Source: Bacteroidales bacterium (GTDB lineage: Bacteria > Bacteroidota > Bacteroidia > Bacteroidales > UBA932). Taken from it: a DNA stretch of 64,000 nt. The stretch is from contig JAGBNC010000016.1 in NCBI GenBank assembly GCA_017634595.1, positions 124,001-188,000 of the forward strand, written 5' to 3'. The translations under genes were made by a program, and so were the position numbers. Shown piece after piece: positions 32,669-42,179 of the stretch (positions are counted from its first letter, which is position 1; each line of letters begins with the position of its first letter). The notes under the pieces were generated by a model, which searched no databases, had not been told where the DNA came from, and saw only the letters and a list, made by a program, of their open reading frames with translations.

Positions 32669-34251
32669 TTTTTAAGCGGAGATTCGATTATGAAGTGACA
32701 GAGTTTGTGATACATTTCTATGTCGTCCGGCAGTGTGGACGTAGCTAGCTGATGCATGGCGTCGGTGCCGGAATAGAGAGCAATGGAGCGGCTTCCGTAC
32801 ACCCCGCTGCTTCGCGCCCAGTCCATATAGTCCTGGAAACGTGAACGATACATGGCTGCGGACTGGGCTCCGTTGACGGCTTCTACCATGGAGTATTCGA
32901 ATTCCAGCTCCAGACCCATCTTGTACTTGTTGATCTCTGCGAAGGTCTTGCCCATGTCGAGCGAGGCGGCATCAGAGTCGTTGTGCCAGTACCAGTTGGG
33001 CTGCATGTAGGCTATATCTATCCCGAAGCTATCCCATGTCTTGTAGCCTTCGGCCAGGTGGTAAGGAATCCAGTACAGGCCTTCGTTGCACGCATGAAGG
33101 TAGTCCGCCAGGGCCGGCCACAACTCGTCGTACTGCTTGTATTCGGCCCTCCAGGTGGTGCTGAGCACTTCCGGGAGTATGTAAAAGCCCAGCAGCTCTA
33201 TGTTTTCATAGCCCTTGCGGGCAAATGCCGCACGGGTCTCGTCTATGAACCAGAGGCAGGCTTTAATCCTGTCTTGAAGTTTTGAAAAGTCGAGCGTGCT
33301 ACCGTCAAGCTTGCCCCAGTAGGTGGTATTGCCGGCGGCAGGATTCTTCACGGAAGCGATGTAGTTTTCGAAGTAGATAGGCTCCGGCAGGGCCATTATC
33401 ACGTAGCGCTTGTGAGGCGGAGGGCCTATGCGGGCGGCAGTCTCCCTTATGCATGCGTCCAGGGCCGTTAGCTGCCCGTCAGCGAATGTGGGCGGGGGCG
33501 TGACCATGCGTCCTGTGTACCAGCGTCCGAATGTAGTACTGCCGTTACCCCAGAAGCTTTCCTGCTGGGGGAAAGTGCCTCCGTCGAACCAAAAATCAAG
33601 CAGTTGCTGCCACAATTCTTTCGGAGCGGACGGAACTGACGATTCGGTGAGCACGTAAGTGTGGCCCTGACTGCCGTATATGCCTGTCTGCTGGCCTTCT
33701 ATCAGCAGGAAACTGTCAAACAGCCAGTGCTCCTTGCCGTTTTCGTCGGTGTAGCTCACGTGACTGCTCCAGCGCTCCTTGTCCCATCCCAAGGGCATCC
33801 TGTGCGAACTCGGGCCGGGGATAAGTGTCATGTCGGCTGGGCAAGGAACCCCGGTCCTGGCGCTCTCCCACGGATAGAAATCTTGAGGCCCGGCTGCAGA
33901 GGAGAAACGGAGTTCCTGCAGCTTGCTTTCTTCGCCCTCAGGTCCTATGGCCCGTGCTGCAAAGATGTAGTCTTTGTTAGGCTTGAGGCCTGTCACCGTC
34001 ATCTCCAGGCGAGTGTTGGCCGTGGTCCCGGTCTGGAGAGTATCATGCAGCTCCGGGGAGCCCGAGGATGAATATCCCCAGGCTATCCGGGCGGCGTCGA
34101 TGCATGTAAATTCCACTCTTGCCTGCCATGCCGAGACTTCCAGGAGGCTCACTCGCAGGGCGGGATCGGCCTTCTGTACAGGCACGGGCTCCCTGCCGCA
34201 GGCGCCTAGCAGCGGAATCAGCAACAGCAGTGAATGGAATAACTTCCGCAT
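32665..34251 (-). CDS. DUF4855-like lipoprotein with N-terminal fibronectin-III-like domain
   Basis: 528 residues, lipobox LLGAC. Residues about 30-120 are fibronectin-III-like (RVSLLEVSAWQARVEF, GLKPNKDYIFAARAIG). Residues about 140-525 are the DUF4855-like domain shared with the downstream gene: WSSHVSYTDENGKEHWLFDS in outline, HKRYVIMALPEPIYFEN, LLGFYILPEVLS, YWIPYHLAEGYK, YMQPNWYWHND, MGLELEFEYS and RSIALYSGTDAM. Conserved aromatic and acidic residues and the alternating strand pattern suggest a barrel that binds sugar. It may be an enzyme or a binding protein; no biochemical role is known to me. The ATG shares one base with the previous stop. Confidence 0.7.
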   Translation of the reverse strand: MRKLFHSLLLLIPLLGACGREPVPVQKADPALRVSLLEVSAWQARVEFTCIDAARIAWGYSSSGSPELHDTLQTGTTANTRLEMTVTGLKPNKDYIFAARAIGPEGEESKLQELRFSSAAGPQDFYPWESARTGVPCPADMTLIPGPSSHRMPLGWDKERWSSHVSYTDENGKEHWLFDSFLLIEGQQTGIYGSQGHTYVLTESSVPSAPKELWQQLLDFWFDGGTFPQQESFWGNGSTTFGRWYTGRMVTPPPTFADGQLTALDACIRETAARIGPPPHKRYVIMALPEPIYFENYIASVKNPAAGNTTYWGKLDGSTLDFSKLQDRIKACLWFIDETRAAFARKGYENIELLGFYILPEVLSTTWRAEYKQYDELWPALADYLHACNEGLYWIPYHLAEGYKTWDSFGIDIAYMQPNWYWHNDSDAASLDMGKTFAEINKYKMGLELEFEYSMVEAVNGAQSAAMYRSRFQDYMDWARSSGVYGSRSIALYSGTDAMHQLATSTLPDDIEMYHKLCHFIIESPLKK

Positions 34252-36254
34252 CAGTTAACACTCATTTTAAACAACGAAAGGCCAACGTTCTGCTTGACCA
34301 CAGCGATATACATATCTCCTCCTATCTCTCTGGCGCATAGGTCCATACCGTTGTGGGTCGAAGCCTTGGGCGAGGCTTCCACCTCGCCTTCACCCTCGAA
34401 ATCGTTCTGGATGGCGGCATGGTAGATGACATTGCGCTTGGTGACAATGCTCTCCCAGGTGTCGGTGGCTGCTCCTTCGAGCACGAACAAGCGTCCGTCA
34501 TTTCCATCTACCTGGCGAGTGTATGCCACGTAGCGCTTGCCGGCGAACTCGATGTACTGGAATGCGCAGTTCTCAAAGTAACCGTCAAGCTGGGTCGATG
34601 TGGTCTCGTTGCCTCCGATTGCACTCCAGCTGTCGGACTGGAACTGTACCGAATAGGAATTGACCTTGTTACGCACGCCGTACATGCCGGCATTCTTGTT
34701 GTCCGGGAATGGCCAGTATGCTGCAGCTCCGCCGCCTACATCGGGCATCTCGAAGCGTCCCTGCAGCGAGTTGCTGCCGGCTACGCGCCCTTCCTGCTTG
34801 AAGGTAAGCAGGGCAGTGGCATTTTCGAAATCCTTCATGTAGAACATGCCTTTCTGCACGGTACCCCAGAATGTCCAGGTATCGCCCAGGCGGCGGTCCA
34901 TCCATATATTGAATGTCACGGGCGAAGGATCGGCGGCTATGCCGTTGGAGTAGAAGTACATCATGAGCTTCTGCCCTGTGGCCAGGTTGGACACCACGAG
35001 TATGTCCTTGCCGTCGTTGAGGTTAGGGTCTTCGTTGCGGAGCACCCTGGGGCAGGTGAGATAGATGTCGGCAAGACCGGTAGATTCAACCGTACCTACA
35101 GGAAGCTTCTTGACATTCTCCGGGTTATGCAGGTCGATGGCCCAGAGGTTCTTGGTAGAGTTGAATTCGGCAATGTAGATATAGTCATCGTCCATGGCGA
35201 GGTTGCGGTCCGACCCGGCGCTGCCTCCGAAGTATCCGTTCCAAGAAGCCTCGGCGGTGGAGTAACGTCCCCATTCGCGTGTGATCACCACGCTTCCTGT
35301 GGCTTTGACATAGTGGATGCGCAGGTAGGTGACCATGTTGCCGTAGTCAAGCCCCTTGAGGCTGAAGTCTTCGCCCCTGAAGCTTGCTTTCATGTGCTCG
35401 GAATCTACTTTAAGAGGCACCACATAGTCGGGGAACTCCTGCAGTTTGCCGCTTCCGTCAAGCAGCAGGGCCTTGTTGATCTCGGCTTTGTAGGATGCGC
35501 TCTTGCCCCCTTCGGGGATGCTGACATTGTCGGCAAGCAGCTTCACGAGCCCGTCCGGGGCCTGCACTGCAGGCTCTTCGGCACTGGCGTTGTAAGCGGG
35601 AATGAGCGAATTGTCAATGGCTACGGGGAAATCCATTCCCACGTCCTTGATGGCGTTGGTGCACTCGAGGTCCATAGTGATGGTCTCGGTGAGCGAAGGC
35701 ACGCGTCCATTGTCGTCCGGCTCCACGTTGCGCTTGCTTACAGAACGGAGAAGCAATGCCTGTGTGACCGAAAGGGAAGAACGTAATATGCGCACTATCA
35801 CCATGTTCCTGTCGGGATTGACCTTTACCTTATCGTCGGAAGATGAGATGGTGAGCGGAATGACCATGTCGTCACGGCCGCCTATCAGTTCTGCTAGCTG
35901 CACGGCGTCCCAGCTCAGCGAGACAGTTTTGACCACATCTTCTGTCTCATAGCTGAGCGAGCTGTCGGAAATGCTGTAGGCGCTCTGAGGCAGGGCTTCA
36001 TAGGAAGTGTTGTTCGCCTTGTTGTAGGCATCCAGCAGCGAAGCGTCGGAAGAAATGCTCACCGATGCGGCGCTGAGCCCTTTGCCGTTCTTGGCTATGC
36101 CCACAGGGCAGCTGCCGGTATGCACGGAGGTCACGATGACCGGCTCCTTGGCGGTGATACCGAAGGAGTCGTCCACCATGTCCTTGTTCCTGTCGTCTTT
36201 CATGCAGCCGCACAGGGCTGCGGTGAAAAGGAGGGCTAATGTAATCTTTTTCAT
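34251..36254 (-). CDS. SGBP-like lipoprotein with DUF1735-like N-terminus (paralogue B)
   Basis: About 667 residues from ATG 36254, lipobox ALCGC. Residues about 30-300 contain one or two DUF1735-type modules (ASLLDAYNKANNTSYEALPQ and MVIPLTISSSDDKVKVNPDR in outline), common in Bacteroidales surface glycan-binding proteins. The C-terminal ~370 residues match paralogues A and C: STAEASWNGYFGG, DDDYIYIAEFNSTKNLWAIDL, RRLGDTWTFWG, YVAYTRQVDGNDGRL and KQNVGLSLFKM. It lies directly after SusD, the usual place for a surface glycan-binding protein, so it should capture the polysaccharide at the outer membrane. Confidence 0.8.
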   Translation of the reverse strand: MKKITLALLFTAALCGCMKDDRNKDMVDDSFGITAKEPVIVTSVHTGSCPVGIAKNGKGLSAASVSISSDASLLDAYNKANNTSYEALPQSAYSISDSSLSYETEDVVKTVSLSWDAVQLAELIGGRDDMVIPLTISSSDDKVKVNPDRNMVIVRILRSSLSVTQALLLRSVSKRNVEPDDNGRVPSLTETITMDLECTNAIKDVGMDFPVAIDNSLIPAYNASAEEPAVQAPDGLVKLLADNVSIPEGGKSASYKAEINKALLLDGSGKLQEFPDYVVPLKVDSEHMKASFRGEDFSLKGLDYGNMVTYLRIHYVKATGSVVITREWGRYSTAEASWNGYFGGSAGSDRNLAMDDDYIYIAEFNSTKNLWAIDLHNPENVKKLPVGTVESTGLADIYLTCPRVLRNEDPNLNDGKDILVVSNLATGQKLMMYFYSNGIAADPSPVTFNIWMDRRLGDTWTFWGTVQKGMFYMKDFENATALLTFKQEGRVAGSNSLQGRFEMPDVGGGAAAYWPFPDNKNAGMYGVRNKVNSYSVQFQSDSWSAIGGNETTSTQLDGYFENCAFQYIEFAGKRYVAYTRQVDGNDGRLFVLEGAATDTWESIVTKRNVIYHAAIQNDFEGEGEVEASPKASTHNGMDLCAREIGGDMYIAVVKQNVGLSLFKMSVN

Positions 36255-36273
36255 AATCATGCGCGTTTTGCGG

Positions 36274-38304
36274 CTACCAGCCCGGATTGCGTGTAAAGTT
36301 AGTCATTTCGGCCAATTGATCGCTGCCGAAAGGGAAAAGATAGTCACGTGTCGTGAACACGGAGCGCCCGCCTATGTAGTCGTCTTTGACTCTGGTGTAA
36401 GAGTCTTCGTAGTTGTCGGCTGTTACGTGGAGGGTCCAGTTCTCGGTGTTGTACTCTTCGAGAGCGAGCATGCGGCGCATAGCGTCGTAGTGCCTCTGAC
36501 CTTCGAAGGCGAACTCGCACATTTTCTCCTCAAGAATCATCCAGCGCAGCCATTCCTTGCCGCTGCGGGATACTTCGCCTATGGTGGATATGCCGTCGGC
36601 ATTGTCGAAATCGATCTCCGGATAGGCTTCCCTGAGGCCGCAGAGCCCGGCGCGAGCCCGCACCAGGTCGATGTAGCGTATGGCTTCGGATGCATTGCGG
36701 GCTGTCATCTCATTGCAGGCCTCTGCATAAGTAAGGTACACTTCGGCGAGGCGGAATGCGGGGTAGATGTAACGCATGCTCTGATAGTCGGCGGTGAGGT
36801 CCTTAAGCGGGTTGCCTGCCTTGTAAAGGCGCCTCCACACATAACCTACGCGGTTGCAGGCGTCGGTGGGAGAGTAGGGCGACGTGGCCTCGGGCGAATT
36901 GTAGCAGGTAAAGCGTACGGGGCCGCCGCTGTTGGTGACGGAAGAAGGCCACCAGAAGCCGTTGGGAACGAAGTTGCAGTAGTACCTGGCATCGCGTCCA
37001 ACCGTGGTAGCGTGAGCCTTGAAGGGTTTGGCCCACTGGGGATCGACGTCAATGACCTGTTGGTAGTTTTCGACCCATCCGCTTACGTCGTAGCCCGCCT
37101 CTTTGCAGACCGGATCGACTATGGGGCGTGAGTAGTCAGGCATGCCGGAGCTCTTCTCATAGCCGAGCACGGGGTAGCGTCCGTTGTCCCACATGGGATA
37201 GGCGTCGACGAGCTTGAGCGAAGGAGAGTTGAGGGAATAGCCGGCGAGCGCTATTTTGCCGCCAGAAGGGGCAGCATAGGCAATGTCGCAGCCTCCGCCC
37301 AGTGACTCGTCGCCCCAGGAGCGATACCACCAGCCCCAGATAATCTCGGTATTGGTGTCCCAGCCTTTGAACCAGGTGTCCTGATACGAGGCGGCTGCAT
37401 TCTGGAAGGCGCTCTTGGCAGGATCGCTCTCTACCGCCAGGCTGTAGCGCCCCATGTTGATAAGCTGCAGTGCGGATTTTGCTACATCGTCCCACTTCGA
37501 TGCGTCGTAGTCGGGGAAGAGCTTCTCGCCCCTGATATTGGTGAGGGAAGAATAAATGCCGCTGCCGTTCTGCCCGTTGTAGAGGGGTGAGGCGGCATAG
37601 AGCAGCACTCTTGTCTTGAGCGCCAGGGCTGCTCCCTTGGTGACACGGCCCTTGTTGGAAGCCAGGCTCAGGCCTAAGCCTTCGTCGTTCACTTCGGTAT
37701 GCAGGTCTTCCAGGGCTTTGTCAAGCTCGTCGATGATGAAACTGATGTTCTGGTCGACTGTGTTACGGTCCAGAGTGGAGGGATCCACTTTCTGGTCGGC
37801 AGCCTGGTCGCCCCAGATAATCACCGGACCGTAGTGGCGGAAGAGCACGAAGTAGTAATATGCCCTCAGGAATCTGGCCTCGCCCTTCATCTGCTTCACC
37901 AGTTCGGGGGAGTCCTCCTTGTCCATGTCAACATTGTCGAGGAAAGTGGTGCACTCATTGATGGCCACGTAGTAGCGCTTCCAGAAGTTGGCGTTGCTCT
38001 CACCTGAAGTGTTGTCGGAGCCGTATTCGCCCCTGCGTACTTTGTACCAGTAGGTCTCGTACTGGCTCTTGGCGTTGAGCGACTCATCGCTGCGCAGCAC
38101 CACTCCGCCCTCGTAGTTGCGGGTGTTCTCTTCGCGGGGAATATAGGCGTACAGATGCGCCAGGTAGCGTTTGACTGTGGAAGAACGGCTCATGGTATCT
38201 TCCAGGGTAGCCTGGTCCTTCAGGTTGATGTCGAAGAAGGAGTCGCAGGCGGCCGCCAGACAGACGGTTGCAAGAACTGCTAAGGTTTTGTATATCTTTT
38301 TCAT
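36274..38304 (-). CDS. susD: SusD/RagB-family outer-membrane lipoprotein
   Basis: 676 residues, lipobox LAAAC. It shows the SusD pattern: an N-terminal SusD-like domain with CDSFFDINLKDQATLEDTMS, tetratricopeptide-type helices (MKGEARFLRAYYYFVLFRHYGPV), TKGAALALKTRVLLYAASP, RLAEVYLTYAEACNEM, IDLVRARAGL, and a C-terminal RHYDAMRRM block. It caps the SusC barrel and binds the glycan. At 676 residues it is long for the family, pointing to extra binding loops. Thirteen bases separate it from SusC. Confidence 0.93.
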   Translation of the reverse strand: MKKIYKTLAVLATVCLAAACDSFFDINLKDQATLEDTMSRSSTVKRYLAHLYAYIPREENTRNYEGGVVLRSDESLNAKSQYETYWYKVRRGEYGSDNTSGESNANFWKRYYVAINECTTFLDNVDMDKEDSPELVKQMKGEARFLRAYYYFVLFRHYGPVIIWGDQAADQKVDPSTLDRNTVDQNISFIIDELDKALEDLHTEVNDEGLGLSLASNKGRVTKGAALALKTRVLLYAASPLYNGQNGSGIYSSLTNIRGEKLFPDYDASKWDDVAKSALQLINMGRYSLAVESDPAKSAFQNAAASYQDTWFKGWDTNTEIIWGWWYRSWGDESLGGGCDIAYAAPSGGKIALAGYSLNSPSLKLVDAYPMWDNGRYPVLGYEKSSGMPDYSRPIVDPVCKEAGYDVSGWVENYQQVIDVDPQWAKPFKAHATTVGRDARYYCNFVPNGFWWPSSVTNSGGPVRFTCYNSPEATSPYSPTDACNRVGYVWRRLYKAGNPLKDLTADYQSMRYIYPAFRLAEVYLTYAEACNEMTARNASEAIRYIDLVRARAGLCGLREAYPEIDFDNADGISTIGEVSRSGKEWLRWMILEEKMCEFAFEGQRHYDAMRRMLALEEYNTENWTLHVTADNYEDSYTRVKDDYIGGRSVFTTRDYLFPFGSDQLAEMTNFTRNPGW

Positions 38305-38316
38305 ACGCTCTGTCTT

Positions 38317-41300
38317 TTAGAAGTTTAGATTGAGTCCGAGGCTGACGTTGCGAGTCAGCGGATAGACATTGCCGTATGCTGATTCAAGCTCGGGGTCCCA
38401 GAGCTTGAACGCTGAGAATGTAAGGAGGTTGACTCCCTGCAGGTACACGCGTACTGTAGAGATGCCGGCCTTCTTGGTGAGGGTCTTCGGCAGGGTGTAG
38501 CCGAGTTCTGCGTTCTTCAGACGCAGGAAACTCATGTCTTTCTGCCAGAATGTGGATGCAATCTGGTTGTTGGCAGGCACTTCCACCGAGAAGCGGGGGT
38601 AAGGTGCATCAGACCGGTGGGTGACGGACCAGCTGCGCTCGGCCACGTCGGCGAATATCTGGCCCTGGATGAGCACGTTGGTGGCCGCGCCGCCGTAGAG
38701 GTTGTAGCCTCCGATGATGCGTGTCACGTGAGCCATGCCGCTGAAGAATACGCTGGCGTCGAAGCCTTTCCAGCCCAGGCTGAGGCCGAAGCCGTAGTTG
38801 ATTTCAGGTATTGACGTGTAGCCGATGGCCACCTTGTCGAAGTCGTTCACTATTCCGTCGCCGTTGATGTCGCGGTACTTGATGTCGCCGGGCACCAGTG
38901 TGCGTCCGTACTGGCTATGCCAAGAGTCTATCTCGTCCTGGTCCATGAACAGGCCTTCGGCAATGAGTCCGCGCTGCTGGTTATTGGCAAAGCCGGCAGT
39001 GTTCTGGTACTTCCATACCTGGTCGGGCTTGTCGTCGTATACCCTGCGGTTGCGGTTGAATGTGTAGTTGCCGCGCGCTGACAGCGAGAGGCCGTTGTCG
39101 AACAGCCAGTCGAACTGTCCCGACAGGTCGAAGCCCTGGTTAAGCATCTCGCCAATATTGGTGTACTGGGTCTTACGCAGGCCCACGGCGCTTGGAAGGC
39201 TTTTTCTTTCAATGAAGATGCCGCTGCGGTAGTCGTTGAAGTAGTCGAACTGGAACTTGAGGTGGTCCCTGAAAAGGTTGAGTTCCACACCCACGTTGCG
39301 CTTGAGGGCTTCTTCCCATACGATATCGGGATTGCCTATCTCACCCGTTGCAACGCCGGTCACGTACGAAGGCTGCTTCTCGCCCCAGGAGAATCCGCCG
39401 ATTCCGGTGATGTCCATGGTGGTGTTGTAGCCGAAACGGCGTCCGCCGCCTATCTGGTCGTTGCCGACCTTACCGATTGATGCTTTGAACTTCAGCAGGC
39501 TGATGGTGTTCTTGATGGGCTCCCAGAAGTTCTCGTTGGATACAATCCATCCGAGGGCCGCGGAAGGGAAGAATCCGAAGCGGTGCCCCGGCGAGAAGTT
39601 CTCGCTTCCGTTGTAACCGAAGTTGAACTCGGCAAAGTAACGGTCGAGGTAACTGTAGGTCGCCCTGCCGGCCACGCCCATGCTCTTGCGCGGGAATGTC
39701 TCCCAGTATTCGAATCCCGGGTGCGTGTTCTCGCGGTTGCGTATGTAGTATAGGAACATGGCGCTTACCCTGTGGGCGCTGCCGAACGTGCGTTCATAAT
39801 TGGCTGATGCCTCAAGATTGAGGATGGTATAGCCGCTCTGGTTGGACGAGCTTACGTTGATGTAGCCGGCAGTATTGTTCTGAGGCACATACACATAGTC
39901 CTTGGCTTCGTCGTCCCAGGCCTTGTAGTACACCCTCGGAAGTATTCCGTTGGTGACCGAAGATGCAGTGCGTGCATCCCAAGAAAGCTGGACCTTGGCG
40001 GTAAGGCCCTCGGTGATGATCTCCGAGAAGTCCTGCGTCAGGGCTACGGTGGACTGTGCATTCTGGGTGTCGATGGTGGCGTAACCCATGTTGTTGATCA
40101 TGTTGTACGGGTTGGAGCCGACCTCGGGATTGGACAGGGTGCCGTCGGAGAACACTTTAGGGAAGCCGATGGGCGTGATCTGCATCACGTAGTTGTAGAT
40201 GTTTGACAAGGCGGTACCGGGCTGGTTCTTCTTGGTGAACTGGGTGCTGAGGTCCATTCCCAGAGTAGTGGACGGGGTGATGTTGATGTCCACGTTGGTG
40301 CGGAAGTTGAACCTGCTGTAGTTCATCTGGGAATTGTAGCGGTCGTTGCGCTCCACGTTGAAGATACCGTCCTCGAAGTAATACGAGCCGCCGGCATAGT
40401 AGCGAATGTTCTTCGTACCTCCGGTCACGTTGACGTTGGCCTTGGTGGTCATGGCCTGCTCCTTGAATATCTCATGGATCCAGTCCACGTTGGGATACAG
40501 GTCAGGATCTTCGCCCGACAGGTACATGCGGCGGGCGTAGTCATCGATGGTGCCGGGCTGCATGGTGTTGAGGTAATCGATGAACTGCTCTGCGCTGGCC
40601 ATTTTGGGAAGCTGCGTGGGCGAAGTGATGCCGGATTCAAACTTCACGCACACCTTAGGCTTGGATTCGGCGCCTCGCTTGGTGGTGATGAGCACTATGC
40701 CGTTGGCTCCGCGTACGCCGTAGAGCGCCGTAGCCGTGGCGTCTTTAAGGATAGAGAAGGAGGCAATGTCTTCCACATCCACGAGGTCCATCGAGCGTTC
40801 CACGCCGTCCACGAGAATGAGCGGCGTAGCATTGGCTCCGAAGGTGTTGACACCGCGAATCCAGAATTCGGCGCTTGATCCGGGCTCGCCTGTATGCTGC
40901 ACGGCCACGACGCCTGCCAGTTTGCCTGCAAGTCCGGTGGAGAGCTGGCCGATTGGAGCCTGGAGCTGGCCTGCGTCTATGGTAGTGATGGATCCTATGA
41001 CGGAAGCTTTTTTCTGGGTTCCATAAGCCACCTTTACAACTCCTTCAAGTTCGTTTGCTTGGGGTACAAGCTTGATAATCAGCTCTTTCTGATCTGTTAC
41101 TGTAATCTCTTCGTCGGCATAGCCAAGGAAGGATACTACAAGCACCTCTCCGCTTTTGGCTTTGATAGTGAAGCGGCCGTCCAGGTCGGTCATTGCGCCG
41201 CCTGTTCCGCCCTTGTGCTGGACGTAAGCCCCCGGAACTCCAAGGTCTGTCTCGTCCAGTACAACACCGCTGATTTCCCTGGTCTGGCCGGATGCGGGAA

Positions 41301-41364
41301 TGTTTATCCCCATGCCAATCAGGGCTATAAGAGCGGCAGTGCCTAGTCGTTTGAGAATTGTCAT
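38317..41364 (-). CDS. susC: SusC/RagA-family TonB-dependent outer-membrane transporter
   Basis: 1015 residues with an export signal (AALIALIGMGINIPASGQ). The order is a carboxypeptidase-D-like domain (ISGVVLDETDLGVPGAYVQ, GRFTIKAKSGEVLVVSFLGY), a plug (VAYGTQKKASVIGSI, GEPGSSAEFWIRGVNTFG, LILVDGVERS, SILKDATATALYGVRGANGI) and a beta-barrel ending in NVSLGLNLNF with a terminal Phe. It imports oligosaccharide into the periplasm using TonB energy. It lies six bases after the ROK kinase gene, so transport and catabolism are transcribed together. Confidence 0.95.
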   Translation of the reverse strand: MTILKRLGTAALIALIGMGINIPASGQTREISGVVLDETDLGVPGAYVQHKGGTGGAMTDLDGRFTIKAKSGEVLVVSFLGYADEEITVTDQKELIIKLVPQANELEGVVKVAYGTQKKASVIGSITTIDAGQLQAPIGQLSTGLAGKLAGVVAVQHTGEPGSSAEFWIRGVNTFGANATPLILVDGVERSMDLVDVEDIASFSILKDATATALYGVRGANGIVLITTKRGAESKPKVCVKFESGITSPTQLPKMASAEQFIDYLNTMQPGTIDDYARRMYLSGEDPDLYPNVDWIHEIFKEQAMTTKANVNVTGGTKNIRYYAGGSYYFEDGIFNVERNDRYNSQMNYSRFNFRTNVDINITPSTTLGMDLSTQFTKKNQPGTALSNIYNYVMQITPIGFPKVFSDGTLSNPEVGSNPYNMINNMGYATIDTQNAQSTVALTQDFSEIITEGLTAKVQLSWDARTASSVTNGILPRVYYKAWDDEAKDYVYVPQNNTAGYINVSSSNQSGYTILNLEASANYERTFGSAHRVSAMFLYYIRNRENTHPGFEYWETFPRKSMGVAGRATYSYLDRYFAEFNFGYNGSENFSPGHRFGFFPSAALGWIVSNENFWEPIKNTISLLKFKASIGKVGNDQIGGGRRFGYNTTMDITGIGGFSWGEKQPSYVTGVATGEIGNPDIVWEEALKRNVGVELNLFRDHLKFQFDYFNDYRSGIFIERKSLPSAVGLRKTQYTNIGEMLNQGFDLSGQFDWLFDNGLSLSARGNYTFNRNRRVYDDKPDQVWKYQNTAGFANNQQRGLIAEGLFMDQDEIDSWHSQYGRTLVPGDIKYRDINGDGIVNDFDKVAIGYTSIPEINYGFGLSLGWKGFDASVFFSGMAHVTRIIGGYNLYGGAATNVLIQGQIFADVAERSWSVTHRSDAPYPRFSVEVPANNQIASTFWQKDMSFLRLKNAELGYTLPKTLTKKAGISTVRVYLQGVNLLTFSAFKLWDPELESAYGNVYPLTRNVSLGLNLNF

Positions 41365-41369
41365 ATTAT

Positions 41370-42179
41370 TTAGTTTGTGATGGTGTTTTTCTGAAATAAA
41401 CTGAGCAGGCCTTCGTAAACGGCCCCTTGAGGTGCCGCTTCCATGCGCAGGCCGGGAAGCTTTGCTTTCAGCGGCTCTTCGAACAGGCTCATGGATTTGG
41501 AAATCTGTCCGCCGAACAATATAGTGTCGAGCTTGAGCTCGGCGCAGACTTGACCCAGGACTTCGCCGAGGCAGCGCCCCATGCCTGTAAATGTATTGCG
41601 GGCCAAGATGTCGCCATCCTGTGCTCTTTGGGCTATTTCTCTGGCACTAAGGGAGTTGTTTCCTCCGAGGCGGCCGTAAGCCAGCCTTATGCCCCTGGCC
41701 GAGACTATGTCTTCCGCTATTCCTTCTCCGTAAGGCTTGTCCCACAAGCTCACGGCAGGAGATCCGTTCGGGCCAAACTGCACCTTGCCCTTGATGGCGG
41801 CGGAGAAGCCCAGCCCAGTGCCGAGAGTGACCAGCGCTGTATTGTGCTCCTGAAGCCCGAGCATCTGCACAGCCCCCAGCAGGGGAGCATTTACGTCGTG
41901 CATGAATTTGAGTTGTGTGCAATCTGCTATTCCGGCAAGCTCCCGGAAACTCTTGCCGTACACCGATGCGAATTTGTGGCGCATCAAGAATATGCCATGC
42001 TCGTAGTCGAACGGCCCCGGTATGGCCACGCCTATGGCCTCAGCTTCACCAGCGGTGGCTTGGCGCAGGGCGCCGGCAATCTCTTCCGCACTCCCTGCCG
42101 AAGGCATGGGGATGCAGAGACCGTCGGAGCGTTTGATAAATGTGCCTCCGATGTCAAGCAGGATCATTCTCGAATCCAT
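41370..42179 (-). CDS. ROK-family sugar kinase
   Basis: 269 residues with the ROK ATP-binding motif LDIGGTFIK near the N-terminus, GVAIPGPFDYEHG, the catalytic-Asp region FMHDVNAPLLG, and ALVTLGTGLGFSAAIKG. The C-x-C-x-G-C zinc motif usual in ROK kinases is absent, and the HxxGH-type block is not clear, so it is a divergent member. It probably phosphorylates the hexose or ketose produced by the adjacent isomerase (inference). It overlaps the phosphomannose-isomerase-like gene by 26 bases. Confidence 0.8.
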   Translation of the reverse strand: MDSRMILLDIGGTFIKRSDGLCIPMPSAGSAEEIAGALRQATAGEAEAIGVAIPGPFDYEHGIFLMRHKFASVYGKSFRELAGIADCTQLKFMHDVNAPLLGAVQMLGLQEHNTALVTLGTGLGFSAAIKGKVQFGPNGSPAVSLWDKPYGEGIAEDIVSARGIRLAYGRLGGNNSLSAREIAQRAQDGDILARNTFTGMGRCLGEVLGQVCAELKLDTILFGGQISKSMSLFEEPLKAKLPGLRMEAAPQGAVYEGLLSLFQKNTITN

